Shown piece by piece: positions 1 through 9,499 of a stretch of DNA of 64,000 nt. The stretch is from an uncultured Lachnospiraceae bacterium (lineage in GTDB: Bacteria; Bacillota; Clostridia; Lachnospirales; Lachnospiraceae). Below the pieces are notes generated by a model. The model was not told the origin of the DNA. It did no database searches and saw nothing but the letters and a program-made list of their open reading frames with translations. The number at the start of each line of letters is the position of its first letter. Position 1 is the first letter of the stretch. The position numbers and the translations under genes were made by a program. Where the stretch lies: positions 165,888 through 229,887 of the forward strand of contig CAMRSM010000001.1 in NCBI GenBank assembly GCA_947053345.1, given 5' to 3'.

Positions 1-209
1 AAGGATGTCTTATTCAGGGATGAAAGGAAAGGCCGCCGCATAGAGAAAGCAGGGTGGGAATATTGAGGGTATATCTTGAATTTCAACCCTTAATGCGGCA
101 GCCCTGCTAAGGATCATTCCTTTCTGTCCGCGGACAAAGAAAGGCACGTCCTGCTGCACCCGGATATTCGGGGGACACCGGAAAGAATCCTGTAAAAAGG
201 AGGCTAACA

Positions 210-989
210 ATGGACAAAGTAAAAGATTTTTTTTCGGCACCTGCAAAAGCGCTCGGAAAGCTGTTTGAGACGGCAAAGGAAAATGTGGGCTTTTTGCTCA
301 TCAGCGTGCTGATCGTCGCACTCATCCTGGGGGCGGCGTACGGGGCGGAGTATTATTTCGCGAAGAAAAAGCATGCGAGCCGGAAAAGTGACCGCTTAAA
401 GGTGCACCGCATGACCCTGATTGCGCTGCTTTCCGCAATCGCATTTGTATTGATGCTGTTTGATTTTCCGCTCTGGTTTTTGCCGGGTTTTTATAAGATT
501 GACTTAAGTGAGCTTCCGGTGCTGATCGCGGCGTTTACCTTAGGGCCGGTGGCGGGCGTTACGACCGAGTTCCTCAAGGTGTTTTTGAATGTGCTGATCC
601 AGGGAACCGGCACAGGGTTCATCGGGGAATTTGCCAATTTCCTGATCGGCTGCGCGTTCATCGTCCCGGCATCGGTCGTGTATTACGCAAAGAAAACAAG
701 GAAAAATGCGGTGATCGGGCTTGTGGCGGGGACACTCGTCTGCGTTGTGACCGGATGTTTTATGAATGCTTTTGTCCTGCTCCCGGCTTACGGGAAAGCG
801 TTCCACATGGAAATCGGTAATTTAGTTGCAATGGGCACGGAGAAGAATGGATTGATCTCCGGGATGTTTTCCTTTGTTGTATTTGCCGTAGCGCCGTTTA
901 ACCTGATCAAATGTGTTGTGACGGGAGGGGTTACCATGCTGATTTACAAAAAAATCAGTTACCTGCTCAAAGGCAGGGATACACGGTAG
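210..989 (+). CDS. ribU: ECF transporter S component, RibU-like (riboflavin uptake)
   Basis: Polytopic membrane protein with RibU/Gx-S-component pattern (FYKIDLSELPVLIAAFTLGPVAGVTTEFLKVFLN). RBS aaggagg upstream. Confidence 0.8.
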   Translation: MDKVKDFFSAPAKALGKLFETAKENVGFLLISVLIVALILGAAYGAEYYFAKKKHASRKSDRLKVHRMTLIALLSAIAFVLMLFDFPLWFLPGFYKIDLSELPVLIAAFTLGPVAGVTTEFLKVFLNVLIQGTGTGFIGEFANFLIGCAFIVPASVVYYAKKTRKNAVIGLVAGTLVCVVTGCFMNAFVLLPAYGKAFHMEIGNLVAMGTEKNGLISGMFSFVVFAVAPFNLIKCVVTGGVTMLIYKKISYLLKGRDTR

Positions 990-1028
990 TTTTAACGGGG
1001 CGGTCCGGCATGGAGCGAGGATCCGCTT

Positions 1029-1076
1029 AAAAAACCGGTGAATTTATGATATTATACATAAATTCACCGGTTTTTA
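1029..1076 (+). terminator. Rho-independent terminator
   Basis: aaaaccggtgaatttatg (1031-1048) / cataaattcaccggtttt (1057-1074), 18-bp perfect stem, flanked by A and T tracts. Confidence 0.9.
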
Positions 1077-1349
1077 TTATTCATACCGTTTCCGGCAGAT
1101 GTCTGGAAAGATTTCCGTTTGGTGATGTGCTTAGAGTATTTGCAGTGTGGGGCAAAACGTAAAACCGCTGCTTTAAAAGTCTTGGAAACGGTATGTGTTC
1201 GCCGTGGGGAAAGGGCAGAAAGCATTGACAAAAACAATGGTATGCCCTATCATATTTTGGGGAGTGAAAGTATTATACGGGGGAAAGGAGGGATAACGTC
1301 CTTCCCGTAAATACTGAATTTTAAGAAAAAGAAAGAGGGAAAATCAACA

Positions 1350-2831
1350 ATGTTTAATCGTTATAGATTGCAAAATGGCCTGGAAGTGATCTCTGAGCCG
1401 ATGGCAAACCGGAAGACGGTGGCGCTCGGTGTTTTTGTGAAAGTCGGTTCGCAGGATGAGACGAGGGAAAATAATGGGATTTCCCATCTGGTGGAGCATA
1501 TGTTCTTTAAGGGGACAGGAACGAAAAGCGCGAAGGAGATTGCGGATATTACGGCGCGCATCGGCGATGATGTGAACGCTTTTACGAGCAAGGAATGCAC
1601 CGCGCTCTACGGCATGACGATCACGGAAAAACTGCCGGAATTGGCTGCCCTGCTCGGCGATCTGCTGACAGATCCGCGTTTTGACGCGAAGGAACTGGCG
1701 AAGGAAAAACGGATTGTGATGGACGAGATTGATATGTATGGGGATTCGCCGGAGGATCTGGTGCATGAACTGCTGCAAAAAAGAGTCTGGCGGGAGGACG
1801 CGCTCGGCTTTCTCATTTCCGGGACAAAATCGGTCGTGCGAAGGGTTCGGCGCGAGGAACTGCAGCAGTTTTTGCGGGAACACTATTTTGCGGAAAATAT
1901 GCTGGTCTCAGCCGCGGGAGGGTATGAGGAAGAAACATTAAGGGATATTTTGGAGCAGGCTTTCGGGAAGATAAAAAGCCGTAAAGAGCGGCAGGAGGAA
2001 CCGGCAGAAGAAAAAGAAAGGAAGGGCGGATCAGAGATTTCCGGTATAATGGAATGCGCGTCAGAGCAAAAAATGTTGCAGCGCCCGTCCCCGGAACGTG
2101 CCGCGGCGGCGGTAAAACGGCAAAAGGCGGCAGAGCTTTCTCTGCCGCCGTACCATAAAGAATATGGGCAGGCCGCCGGGAGCAAAAAAGAAACCACCGA
2201 AATGGCCTGCTGCCTGCCCCCGTGCTATTTCCGCAGCTTTGCAGCGGCGGACAGGGATATTGAGCAGTTCCACCTAAACCTCGCCTTTCCGGCACTGTGC
2301 GTTTGGGATAAGAGACGTTTTGCATATTCCGTTTTTAATTCGGCATTCGGCGGCGGCAGCAATTCCCTTTTGTTCCAGAAAATCCGTGAGGAAGCAGGGA
2401 TGGCATACTCCGTTTACTCTTACAGCAGCGCTTACCGGCGTGCGGGGCTTTTCCATATAGACATCACGGTGCAGCCGCAGCTTTCCGTGCCCGTGTTAAA
2501 AAAGGTGGCTGGGATCGTGGAAGAATTTGCCCGCACGGGACTGAGCGGAGAGGAGCTGGCCCTGCATAAGCAGCAGGTCGGGACGGAGCTGGTCATGAGC
2601 GCGGAAAGCCCGAAAACAAGAATGGATTCGAACGCGAAATATGTACTTGCGGGAGCGGAGGTTTATACCCTGGAGGAAAAACTTACGCAAATCGACGCTG
2701 TGGATGGCGCACAGTTAAAAGAACTTGCCGGGGAGATATTAAAGCTTTGTAACGCGAGCATCTGTGTGGTCGGCAATAAAAACTGCGCAAATCTGCGCGG
2801 GCTGAAAAGAATTTGGGAGAACTGGGGCTGA
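1350..2831 (+). CDS. M16 family zinc metallopeptidase with an atypical central insertion
   Basis: HxxEH motif in GISHLVEHMFFKGT, downstream NAFTSKE, and DIEQ-H signature of the second domain. Confidence 0.88.
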   Translation: MFNRYRLQNGLEVISEPMANRKTVALGVFVKVGSQDETRENNGISHLVEHMFFKGTGTKSAKEIADITARIGDDVNAFTSKECTALYGMTITEKLPELAALLGDLLTDPRFDAKELAKEKRIVMDEIDMYGDSPEDLVHELLQKRVWREDALGFLISGTKSVVRRVRREELQQFLREHYFAENMLVSAAGGYEEETLRDILEQAFGKIKSRKERQEEPAEEKERKGGSEISGIMECASEQKMLQRPSPERAAAAVKRQKAAELSLPPYHKEYGQAAGSKKETTEMACCLPPCYFRSFAAADRDIEQFHLNLAFPALCVWDKRRFAYSVFNSAFGGGSNSLLFQKIREEAGMAYSVYSYSSAYRRAGLFHIDITVQPQLSVPVLKKVAGIVEEFARTGLSGEELALHKQQVGTELVMSAESPKTRMDSNAKYVLAGAEVYTLEEKLTQIDAVDGAQLKELAGEILKLCNASICVVGNKNCANLRGLKRIWENWG

Positions 2832-2852
2832 ACGGGAAGGAGGCATCTTGAT

Positions 2853-4964
2853 ATGGGGAAGAGGACGGGGCATCCGCAAGGACGGACAGTAACAAAGATT
2901 AACGATGGCTGGAAATTTTTAAAGCTATCCCAAAAGGATAGTCTTCCCGGCATTGTATTGGAAGCGGCGGACTTTGATGACAGCGGTTTGGAGGAAGTTT
3001 CACTGCCGCACACATGGAATGACATCGACGGCGCGGATGGCAGGTCAGGCAGGGATAAGGGCGGGGAGGATTACTACCGGGGACTTGGCGGTTACCGGAA
3101 ACGGATCGTGTTTTCCGGACAGGAACATGGGGGAAAGTCTGTTTTTATCGAGTTTGAGGGTGCAAATACCGTCACCGAACTTTTTGTCAATGGAACGTGT
3201 GCGGGCAGGCACGAAGGCGGCTATGCGGCGTTCCGCTTTGACATCACCCCGTTTCTTTGCCTGGGGGAAGAAAATGTTCTCGCGGTCAAAGTGGACAACG
3301 CCCCGACGGATGTTATCGCGCCGATCACGGATCAGGGGGATTTTACAAAAATGGGCGGTATCTACCGCGGCGTAAAACTGATTGCCGTCCCGCCCGTACA
3401 TATTGACCTGATGGATTTCGGCTCATCGGGAATCTATGTTACCCCGGAAAATATAGGGGAAGACCATGCAGACCTTGATATTCAGGTCCGGCTTGCCAAT
3501 GATGCATCGGAGGGACAAGCCGCCCATGTGGTGCTCAAAATATTTGATATGGATGAAAAGCCCGTGGCACAGGATGAAAAAGATATTTTTCTCCCGGCGG
3601 GAGGAAAGGCTGCGGCGGGATTTGCCATACCGCTGGAAAATCCCGTTTTGTGGAACGGTGCGGAAAATCCATATTTGTATACCGCAGAGATCATGGTGGA
3701 AGCAGGGGATAATGAATTTGATAACCTGAGGCAGGCATTTGGCATCCGCACCTATCACATTGATCCTGAAAACGGTTTCTTTTTGAACGGGAAATACCTT
3801 GACCTTCGCGGGGTAAACTACCACCAGGACAGTTTTGAAAACGGCTGGGCCATGACGGATGAACAGCGGGGGAGGGATTACCGGATGATCCGCGCGATGG
3901 GTGCTACTTCGGTGAGGATGGCACACTATCAGCATGGCAGCTATGAATATGAGCTTTGTGACCGGCTCGGCCTGACCGTTTGGACGGAGATCGGGATTGT
4001 AAATAAAATGTCTGCCGACGACAGCGATGCCCACGCGGTCGCACCGGGATTTGCGGATAATGCCGCACAGCAGCTGACCGAGTTGATCCGGCAGAACTAC
4101 AACCATCCTTCGGTTATTGTCTGGGGGATTTCGAACGAACTTTTCCAGATGACGGATGAGATATACCGCATATTTACCGGGCTTTATGAGCTGGCAAAAA
4201 AAGAGGATAAAACGCGCCTAGTCACTTTTGCGGATGCCCAGTTCTGGGGCAGGTTTTTAGAACTTCCCGCGGATGTCGTGGGATATAACCGGTATTTTGG
4301 ATGGTATCATGACGCGGGGGGCGCGGAGCAGTTTGGGGCTTGGCTTGATCTTTATCATGAGACAAAGGAGAGGAGGCCAATCTGCGTTTCCGAGTATGGG
4401 GGCGGTGCGGCGATGTCCCAGTATAAGGATAATGTTGACTGGAAGACGGAGATTGAACCGTGGGGAAAACGCCATTATCAAAATTATCAGTCGGCGATGC
4501 ATGAGGCGATATGGGCACAGTTTGCGGCGCGGCGGTATCTCTGGGGAAAATATATCTGGTGTATGTTTGATTTTGCTTCCGACGGGCGGGAGGAAGGAGA
4601 TACCAGAGGGCAGAATGACAAGGGGCTTGTGACCCGCACCCGCATCCCGAAGGATTCTTTTTATTTCTATAAATCGGTCTGGAACCCTGAGCCGATGGTC
4701 CACCTGACCGAGAAGGGGTTTGTGCTTCGCCCTGCCGCTGTACCGCAGGTGAAAGCATATGCAAATGGGGAGCGGGCAGAGCTGTTCGTCAACGGGCATT
4801 CTAAAGGGAGCATCCGGTGCGGCGGGATTGACGGGATGCTTCCGACTGTGTTGATATGGAAGGATGTTGCGATTGCCGCTGGAACGGAAAATGAGATTGT
4901 TGTAAAGGCCTTTTTTGCAGATGGATCGGTTTTGGAAGACCGTGCGTTTTGGATGGGAGAATAG
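2853..4964 (+). CDS. Glycoside hydrolase family 2 (beta-galactosidase/glucuronidase-like)
   Basis: VSLPHTWNDIDG, GGYRKRIVF, GVNYHQDS, SVRMAHYQH, NHPSVIVWGISNEL motifs. Confidence 0.9.
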   Translation: MGKRTGHPQGRTVTKINDGWKFLKLSQKDSLPGIVLEAADFDDSGLEEVSLPHTWNDIDGADGRSGRDKGGEDYYRGLGGYRKRIVFSGQEHGGKSVFIEFEGANTVTELFVNGTCAGRHEGGYAAFRFDITPFLCLGEENVLAVKVDNAPTDVIAPITDQGDFTKMGGIYRGVKLIAVPPVHIDLMDFGSSGIYVTPENIGEDHADLDIQVRLANDASEGQAAHVVLKIFDMDEKPVAQDEKDIFLPAGGKAAAGFAIPLENPVLWNGAENPYLYTAEIMVEAGDNEFDNLRQAFGIRTYHIDPENGFFLNGKYLDLRGVNYHQDSFENGWAMTDEQRGRDYRMIRAMGATSVRMAHYQHGSYEYELCDRLGLTVWTEIGIVNKMSADDSDAHAVAPGFADNAAQQLTELIRQNYNHPSVIVWGISNELFQMTDEIYRIFTGLYELAKKEDKTRLVTFADAQFWGRFLELPADVVGYNRYFGWYHDAGGAEQFGAWLDLYHETKERRPICVSEYGGGAAMSQYKDNVDWKTEIEPWGKRHYQNYQSAMHEAIWAQFAARRYLWGKYIWCMFDFASDGREEGDTRGQNDKGLVTRTRIPKDSFYFYKSVWNPEPMVHLTEKGFVLRPAAVPQVKAYANGERAELFVNGHSKGSIRCGGIDGMLPTVLIWKDVAIAAGTENEIVVKAFFADGSVLEDRAFWMGE

Positions 4965-5053
4965 AAAAAAGAGGAAGCAGAGAATTTCAAATATCATTTT
5001 ACGTACATAACATCGGGTATATAATAAAAGCATCGCGCGAATACTAGCTGTAT

Positions 5054-5078
5054 CCGGGAGAGGAAAATCCCGTTTTTT
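5054..5078 (+). terminator. Rho-independent terminator
   Basis: cggga gaggaaaa tcccg tttttt just downstream of the GH2 gene. Confidence 0.6.
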
Positions 5079-5241
5079 ATGCGGACAGGTATTCATCCGG
5101 CGGCTGACAAAAAACGGGCGGGAACCTGTTTGGCAGGCGGGGGAAGTTTGTCCCTGTGGATATTAAAACAGAAAAACTGGCAGTTTTGCCGGGCCTTTTT
5201 ACGGGCATCCGGCAGATGAATACTGCCGGATGGAGGGATGC

Positions 5242-6132
5242 ATGAATACAGCGATGTGGAAGGAAGAAAACGGCGGGGGGACAGAGGGAAAAACAGAAGT
5301 GGGACGTGTGCCGGACCGGTTAAGGGATGATCGGCAAACGGCTGCCGGGGAGCAAAAAGATACCGGCCGTGCGAAAGGAGATTTACAAGAACCGCAAGCT
5401 TTATCAAAGAACGAAAGGACTGCGAAGTCCGGTGAGAAGTCGGAGAAGGAAGAAAAACGCGACCAGAAAATTTCGGATTACGGACAAGTGACATTGGACG
5501 AGAATCCCGCGCACCACAAAATCCACCTGCTTTCAATCATCGGCGAGATCGAGGGCCATGAAAACTTAAACTCCAGCCAAAAAACAACGAAATATGAGCA
5601 TGTCCTGCCGCAGCTTGCCGCAATAGCGGACAGCACGGAGGTGGATGGGCTTTTGGTACTATTAAACACCGTGGGCGGTGACGTGGAGAGCGGCCTTGCG
5701 ATCGCGGAGATGATCGCGACGCTTGGAAAGCCAAGCGTATCTTTGGTGCTTGGCGGCGGGCATTCGATCGGCGTGCCGCTTGCAGTGGCGACGGATTATT
5801 CCTATATCGTGCCAAGCGGGACGATGATCATCCATCCGGTCCGCATGAGCGGTACCGTGATCGGTGCGCAACAGACCTACGATTATTTTAAGCGGATCCA
5901 GGACCGGATCCTTGGGTTTGTGGCGGGGCACAGCGGCGCGCCGAAGGAAAAACTGGAAGGCATGATGATGAATACCGGCATGCTCACAAAGGATCTCGGC
6001 ACAATCTTAGTCGGGCAGGAGGCGGTGGACTGCGGGCTGATCAACGAGGTCGGCGGGATCCGGGACGCGATGCAGAAATTGCATGATCTGATTGACGCTT
6101 CCAAAGAAAGAGAATCGGGGGGATCGTTTTGA
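5242..6132 (+). CDS. ClpP-like / TepA-type serine peptidase with charged N-terminal extension
   Basis: LLVLLNTVGGDVESGLAIAEMI, LVLGGGHSIGVPLAVATDY, GTMIIHP. ATG at 5242 preceded by ggaggg; the ORF opens at 5230. Confidence 0.8.
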   Translation: MNTAMWKEENGGGTEGKTEVGRVPDRLRDDRQTAAGEQKDTGRAKGDLQEPQALSKNERTAKSGEKSEKEEKRDQKISDYGQVTLDENPAHHKIHLLSIIGEIEGHENLNSSQKTTKYEHVLPQLAAIADSTEVDGLLVLLNTVGGDVESGLAIAEMIATLGKPSVSLVLGGGHSIGVPLAVATDYSYIVPSGTMIIHPVRMSGTVIGAQQTYDYFKRIQDRILGFVAGHSGAPKEKLEGMMMNTGMLTKDLGTILVGQEAVDCGLINEVGGIRDAMQKLHDLIDASKERESGGSF

Positions 6133-6719
6133 AAAAAATATATTTTACGCGCCACGGGCAGTCTTTGTGGAATGTAGAAAATAAAATCTGCGGGGCAACG
6201 GATATCGCGCTGACAGAGCAGGGACACGCGCAGGCAGCAGAGCTTGGAAGAAAAATCGCTGCGGTACTTTCGGGGGAAGTATTTCCCCTGCTGCCGCAGC
6301 ATATGAAAATCGACGAAATTTTATATTCCCCGCTTTCGCGCGCCGCGGAAACGGCAAGGCATATCCACGAGGAGACGGGGATTGCCATGCGCGCCGAGGA
6401 GCGGCTGCGGGAACAGAATTTCGGGCGCTATGAGGGGACGGCGCGGGACGGCGCGGAATTTCTGGCGGCAAAAGGGCAGTTCGCAGATCACTATGGCGGA
6501 GGGGAATCCATGATGCGTCTGGCGCAGCGCATTTACAATCTGCTGGATGAACTAAAATGCGGTCCGGATGAAAAAAATTATCTACTAGTCGCACACAACG
6601 GAATCGCGAGGATTGTACATTCCTATTTTTATGATATGGGGAATGCAGAATTCGCAGCACATGGAATCAGGAACTGCGAGGTTGTGGAATATTGTTTCCG
6701 GGAGGATTCCTGCCGGTAA
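6129..6719 (+). CDS. Histidine phosphatase (phosphoglycerate mutase-like) family protein
   Basis: FTRHGQSLWNVENKICG and LVAHNGIAR motifs. TTG start overlapping the upstream stop. Confidence 0.85.
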   Translation: MKKIYFTRHGQSLWNVENKICGATDIALTEQGHAQAAELGRKIAAVLSGEVFPLLPQHMKIDEILYSPLSRAAETARHIHEETGIAMRAEERLREQNFGRYEGTARDGAEFLAAKGQFADHYGGGESMMRLAQRIYNLLDELKCGPDEKNYLLVAHNGIARIVHSYFYDMGNAEFAAHGIRNCEVVEYCFREDSCR

Positions 6720-6864
6720 GGTTCCGGTGGGAAAACAAAGTTTTGGACGGCACTTGGGGTGTGGGGGCATAAAAAATGCAGAAAACAAAACAATAACCAG
6801 GATACAAAAGAATCGGGGAAAACGGAAGCTTTTTTGCACATTTTCCGGTTCGCAGGGGGGAAGC

Positions 6865-7536
6865 ATGGAACGTATCTTAATTGTAGATGACGATGTACAT
6901 ATCGGCAATATGTTGGAGGAAGTATTGCGGAGGGAGGGATATGCTGTATCGCGGGCGTATTCGGGCACGGAAGCACTTTTGGTGCTTGAGGGCGCAAAAC
7001 CGGATCTGGTTCTGCTTGATCTGATGCTGCCGGGACTTTCCGGCGAGGAGGTGCTTTTCCGGTTTTCGGAACTTGCGGTGATCGTCGTCAGCGCGAGGGC
7101 TGATGTGGACAGTAAGGTGGGGCTTTTGACTTCCGGCGCGGTGGACTATGTTACAAAACCATTTGATGTGCGGGAATTGCTTGCAAGGATCAAAATCGCG
7201 CTGCGGGAAAAGACGGTATCCCGGCTGTCGGTCGGCGATCTTCGGCTGGATACCGCGGCAAAAAGTGTTTTTTGCAATGATATAAAAATCCATCTCACGC
7301 GGACGGAGTATGCCATCCTGAAAATACTGATGCAAAATTGTACGGGAGTGGTCGCAAAGCATATCCTGTTAGACCGCATCGCGCAGGACACGCCGGACTG
7401 CACGGAGAGCTCGCTAAAAATGCATGTCAGCAACCTGAGAAAAAAGCTTCGGGAAGCGGGCGGGAAAGATTATGTCGAGGCAGTCTGGGGGATCGGTTTC
7501 CGCCTGAAAGGCAGTGGGGATTGTCAGACAAAATAG
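6865..7536 (+). CDS. OmpR-family response regulator (module 1)
   Basis: ILIVDDD...LLDLMLPGLSGEE...KPFDVRELLARI plus winged-helix C-terminus. Start chosen at the ATG after aggggggaagc. Confidence 0.9.
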   Translation: MERILIVDDDVHIGNMLEEVLRREGYAVSRAYSGTEALLVLEGAKPDLVLLDLMLPGLSGEEVLFRFSELAVIVVSARADVDSKVGLLTSGAVDYVTKPFDVRELLARIKIALREKTVSRLSVGDLRLDTAAKSVFCNDIKIHLTRTEYAILKILMQNCTGVVAKHILLDRIAQDTPDCTESSLKMHVSNLRKKLREAGGKDYVEAVWGIGFRLKGSGDCQTK

Positions 7537-7570
7537 TTTTTCGCGGATTTCCCGATAGTCTTCCCATAAT

Positions 7571-7627
7571 CTTTACATTTTCTTTACGGTTTCCTTTACC
7601 GGTCTCTTTACCCTTCTGCTGTACAAT
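7571..7627 (+). promoter_or_regulatory. Candidate response-regulator operator: four CTTTAC direct repeats upstream of a TACAAT -10
   Basis: CTTTAC at 7571, 7582, 7594 and 7606 (11-12 bp period), then TACAAT at 7622-7627. Confidence 0.6.
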
Positions 7628-7672
7628 GCATGTTGTCCGGTGCGGGAAGTCTGCGCCAGAAAGGAGAGAGAA

Positions 7673-8671
7673 ATGGAATACGTTCTTACGGCAGATGGAT
7701 TGTGCAAACAGTATGGGAATTATAAGGTATTAAACGGGCTTAGCTTGCATGTCCCCAAGGGGGCGGTCTACGGTCTGGTCGGGAAAAACGGCGCGGGCAA
7801 GACGACATTCATCCGTATCATTTGCGGATTGCAGCAGCCGGGCGCGGGGGATTTTACCCTGTACGGCACATCGGGGAAAAGCAGGGAGATCATCCGGGTG
7901 CGCAGGCGGATCGGGGCGGTCGTGGAAACCCCGTCGCTTTATCTTGACATGTCGGCGGAGGATAATCTGAAGATGCAGTACCGCATTTTGGGGCTGCCGT
8001 CGTTTGAGGGGATCGGAGAACTGCTCGCGCTCGTCGGGCTTTCTGGGACGGGCAAGAAGAAAGCCGGGCATTTTTCGCTCGGGATGCGGCAGCGCCTCGG
8101 CATTGCCGTTGCGCTTGCCGGAGAACCGGATTTTCTGGTGCTTGACGAGCCTGCCAACGGGCTTGACCCGCAGGGGATCGTGGAAATCCGTGAGCTGATC
8201 CTGCGGCTGAACCGTGAGCGGCAGATCACCGTGCTGGTCTCAAGCCATATTCTGGATGAACTCGCGAAGCTCGCGACCCATTACGGCTTCATTGACGGCG
8301 GGCGGATGGTGCAGGAGGTGAGCGCCGATGAGCTTGAAATGGCATGCCGCAAATGCATCCGAGTCTCGGTGACGGATACGTCGGCACTCGCCTGTGTCCT
8401 TGACGGGTTTGGCGTGCAATACCGCATCTTCTCTGAAAAGGAAGCAGATATCTATGCCGGGATCAATGTCTCGCGGCTGGTTCTGGCACTTGAGGAGCAG
8501 GGCTGCGGCGTGGAGTCGATACAGGAGCGCGGTGAGAGCCTTGAGAGCTATTATATCAGTCTGGTTGGCGGGAGGACGCGCAAGACAGAACCGGAAAACA
8601 ACATGTCCGTCGGCGGGATTGGGGACGCTGCCACAGAAAACGGAATGTCCGGGAAGGAGCATGATGAATAG
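7673..8671 (+). CDS. ABC transporter ATP-binding protein (module 1)
   Basis: Walker A GLVGKNGAGKTT, signature FSLGMRQRLGIA, Walker B FLVLDEPANGLDP. Confidence 0.93.
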   Translation: MEYVLTADGLCKQYGNYKVLNGLSLHVPKGAVYGLVGKNGAGKTTFIRIICGLQQPGAGDFTLYGTSGKSREIIRVRRRIGAVVETPSLYLDMSAEDNLKMQYRILGLPSFEGIGELLALVGLSGTGKKKAGHFSLGMRQRLGIAVALAGEPDFLVLDEPANGLDPQGIVEIRELILRLNRERQITVLVSSHILDELAKLATHYGFIDGGRMVQEVSADELEMACRKCIRVSVTDTSALACVLDGFGVQYRIFSEKEADIYAGINVSRLVLALEEQGCGVESIQERGESLESYYISLVGGRTRKTEPENNMSVGGIGDAATENGMSGKEHDE

Positions 8672-9497
8672 ACTATTTGGTGCAAACCTGACGAGGCTTT
8701 GGAAAAATAAATGTTTTTGGCTCTGCGTCGGTGGGATGTTCGTTTATATTGTCGTGTACATGGTGAGCCGCTGCCAGACCGCGTTGGTGGATATGACGGA
8801 TGGGGAGAAGAATCTGGAAAAATATTATTTTCAGTCCGCGTCCGTGATCGGCCTGTTTTGTGCAGTATTCTCCACCATTTTTTTAAGCCGGGAATACAGT
8901 GACGGCACAGTCCGCAACAAGGTCGTTGCCGGGCATACGAGAAAAAATATTTATCTTTCACACCTTGCCGTGACTTTTTTGGCTTCGCTCTTGATGCTGC
9001 TTGTGGGAATGGCGGCTGCACTGGTGGGGATACCGGTTCTTGGGGTATGGAAGATGGGGACGGGATGGCTTTTTATGTATCTTCTTATCACGGTAATGGC
9101 CACCCTTGCATTTTGCGCCATTGATACCATGCTCAATATATTGATCCAAAACAGGGCGTTTTGTGCGGTACTTACCATTTTGGTGTTCTTTGCCCTGCTT
9201 TTTGCCGCCGGTAAATTGGAGGAGAGGCTTTCCGCGCCGGAAACCGTATTTCAAAATATCTTGGTCGTGGACGGTGAGGTTGTGTTTGGTGACCCAATAC
9301 CGAATCCGCGGTATGTGGACGGGGGTAAGCGGGACATCATGGATTTTGCCGTAGACTTCCTGCCGGCCGGACAAGTGTGCCGCGTGGCAAATTTGAAGGT
9401 GGCGGCTCCTGTCCGGATGCTGGTATCGTCGCTGTTTTTGACAGTCTTTTTGACACGTTTTGGGATATATTTGTTTGAGAGAAAGGATTTAAGATAA
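8664..9497 (+). CDS. ABC-2 type permease (module 1, paralog 1)
   Basis: Membrane protein overlapping the ATPase stop; conserved EYSDGTVRNKVVAGHTRKNIYLS shared with the next gene. Confidence 0.8.
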   Translation: MNRLFGANLTRLWKNKCFWLCVGGMFVYIVVYMVSRCQTALVDMTDGEKNLEKYYFQSASVIGLFCAVFSTIFLSREYSDGTVRNKVVAGHTRKNIYLSHLAVTFLASLLMLLVGMAAALVGIPVLGVWKMGTGWLFMYLLITVMATLAFCAIDTMLNILIQNRAFCAVLTILVFFALLFAAGKLEERLSAPETVFQNILVVDGEVVFGDPIPNPRYVDGGKRDIMDFAVDFLPAGQVCRVANLKVAAPVRMLVSSLFLTVFLTRFGIYLFERKDLR

Positions 9498-9499
9498 GG

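Noticed and set aside
1-209. Possible FMN riboswitch upstream of ribU
   Set aside because: None of the conserved FMN-element sequence blocks could be recognised; only small hairpins seen.
1119-1310. 63-aa ORF between ribU and the M16 gene
   Set aside because: No recognisable protein pattern and it overlaps the inverted-repeat leader; more likely non-coding.
4257-5096. Long minus-strand ORF (279 aa) opposite the GH2 gene
   Set aside because: Antisense to a strongly supported CDS and lacking any family-like sequence; typical GC-rich shadow ORF.
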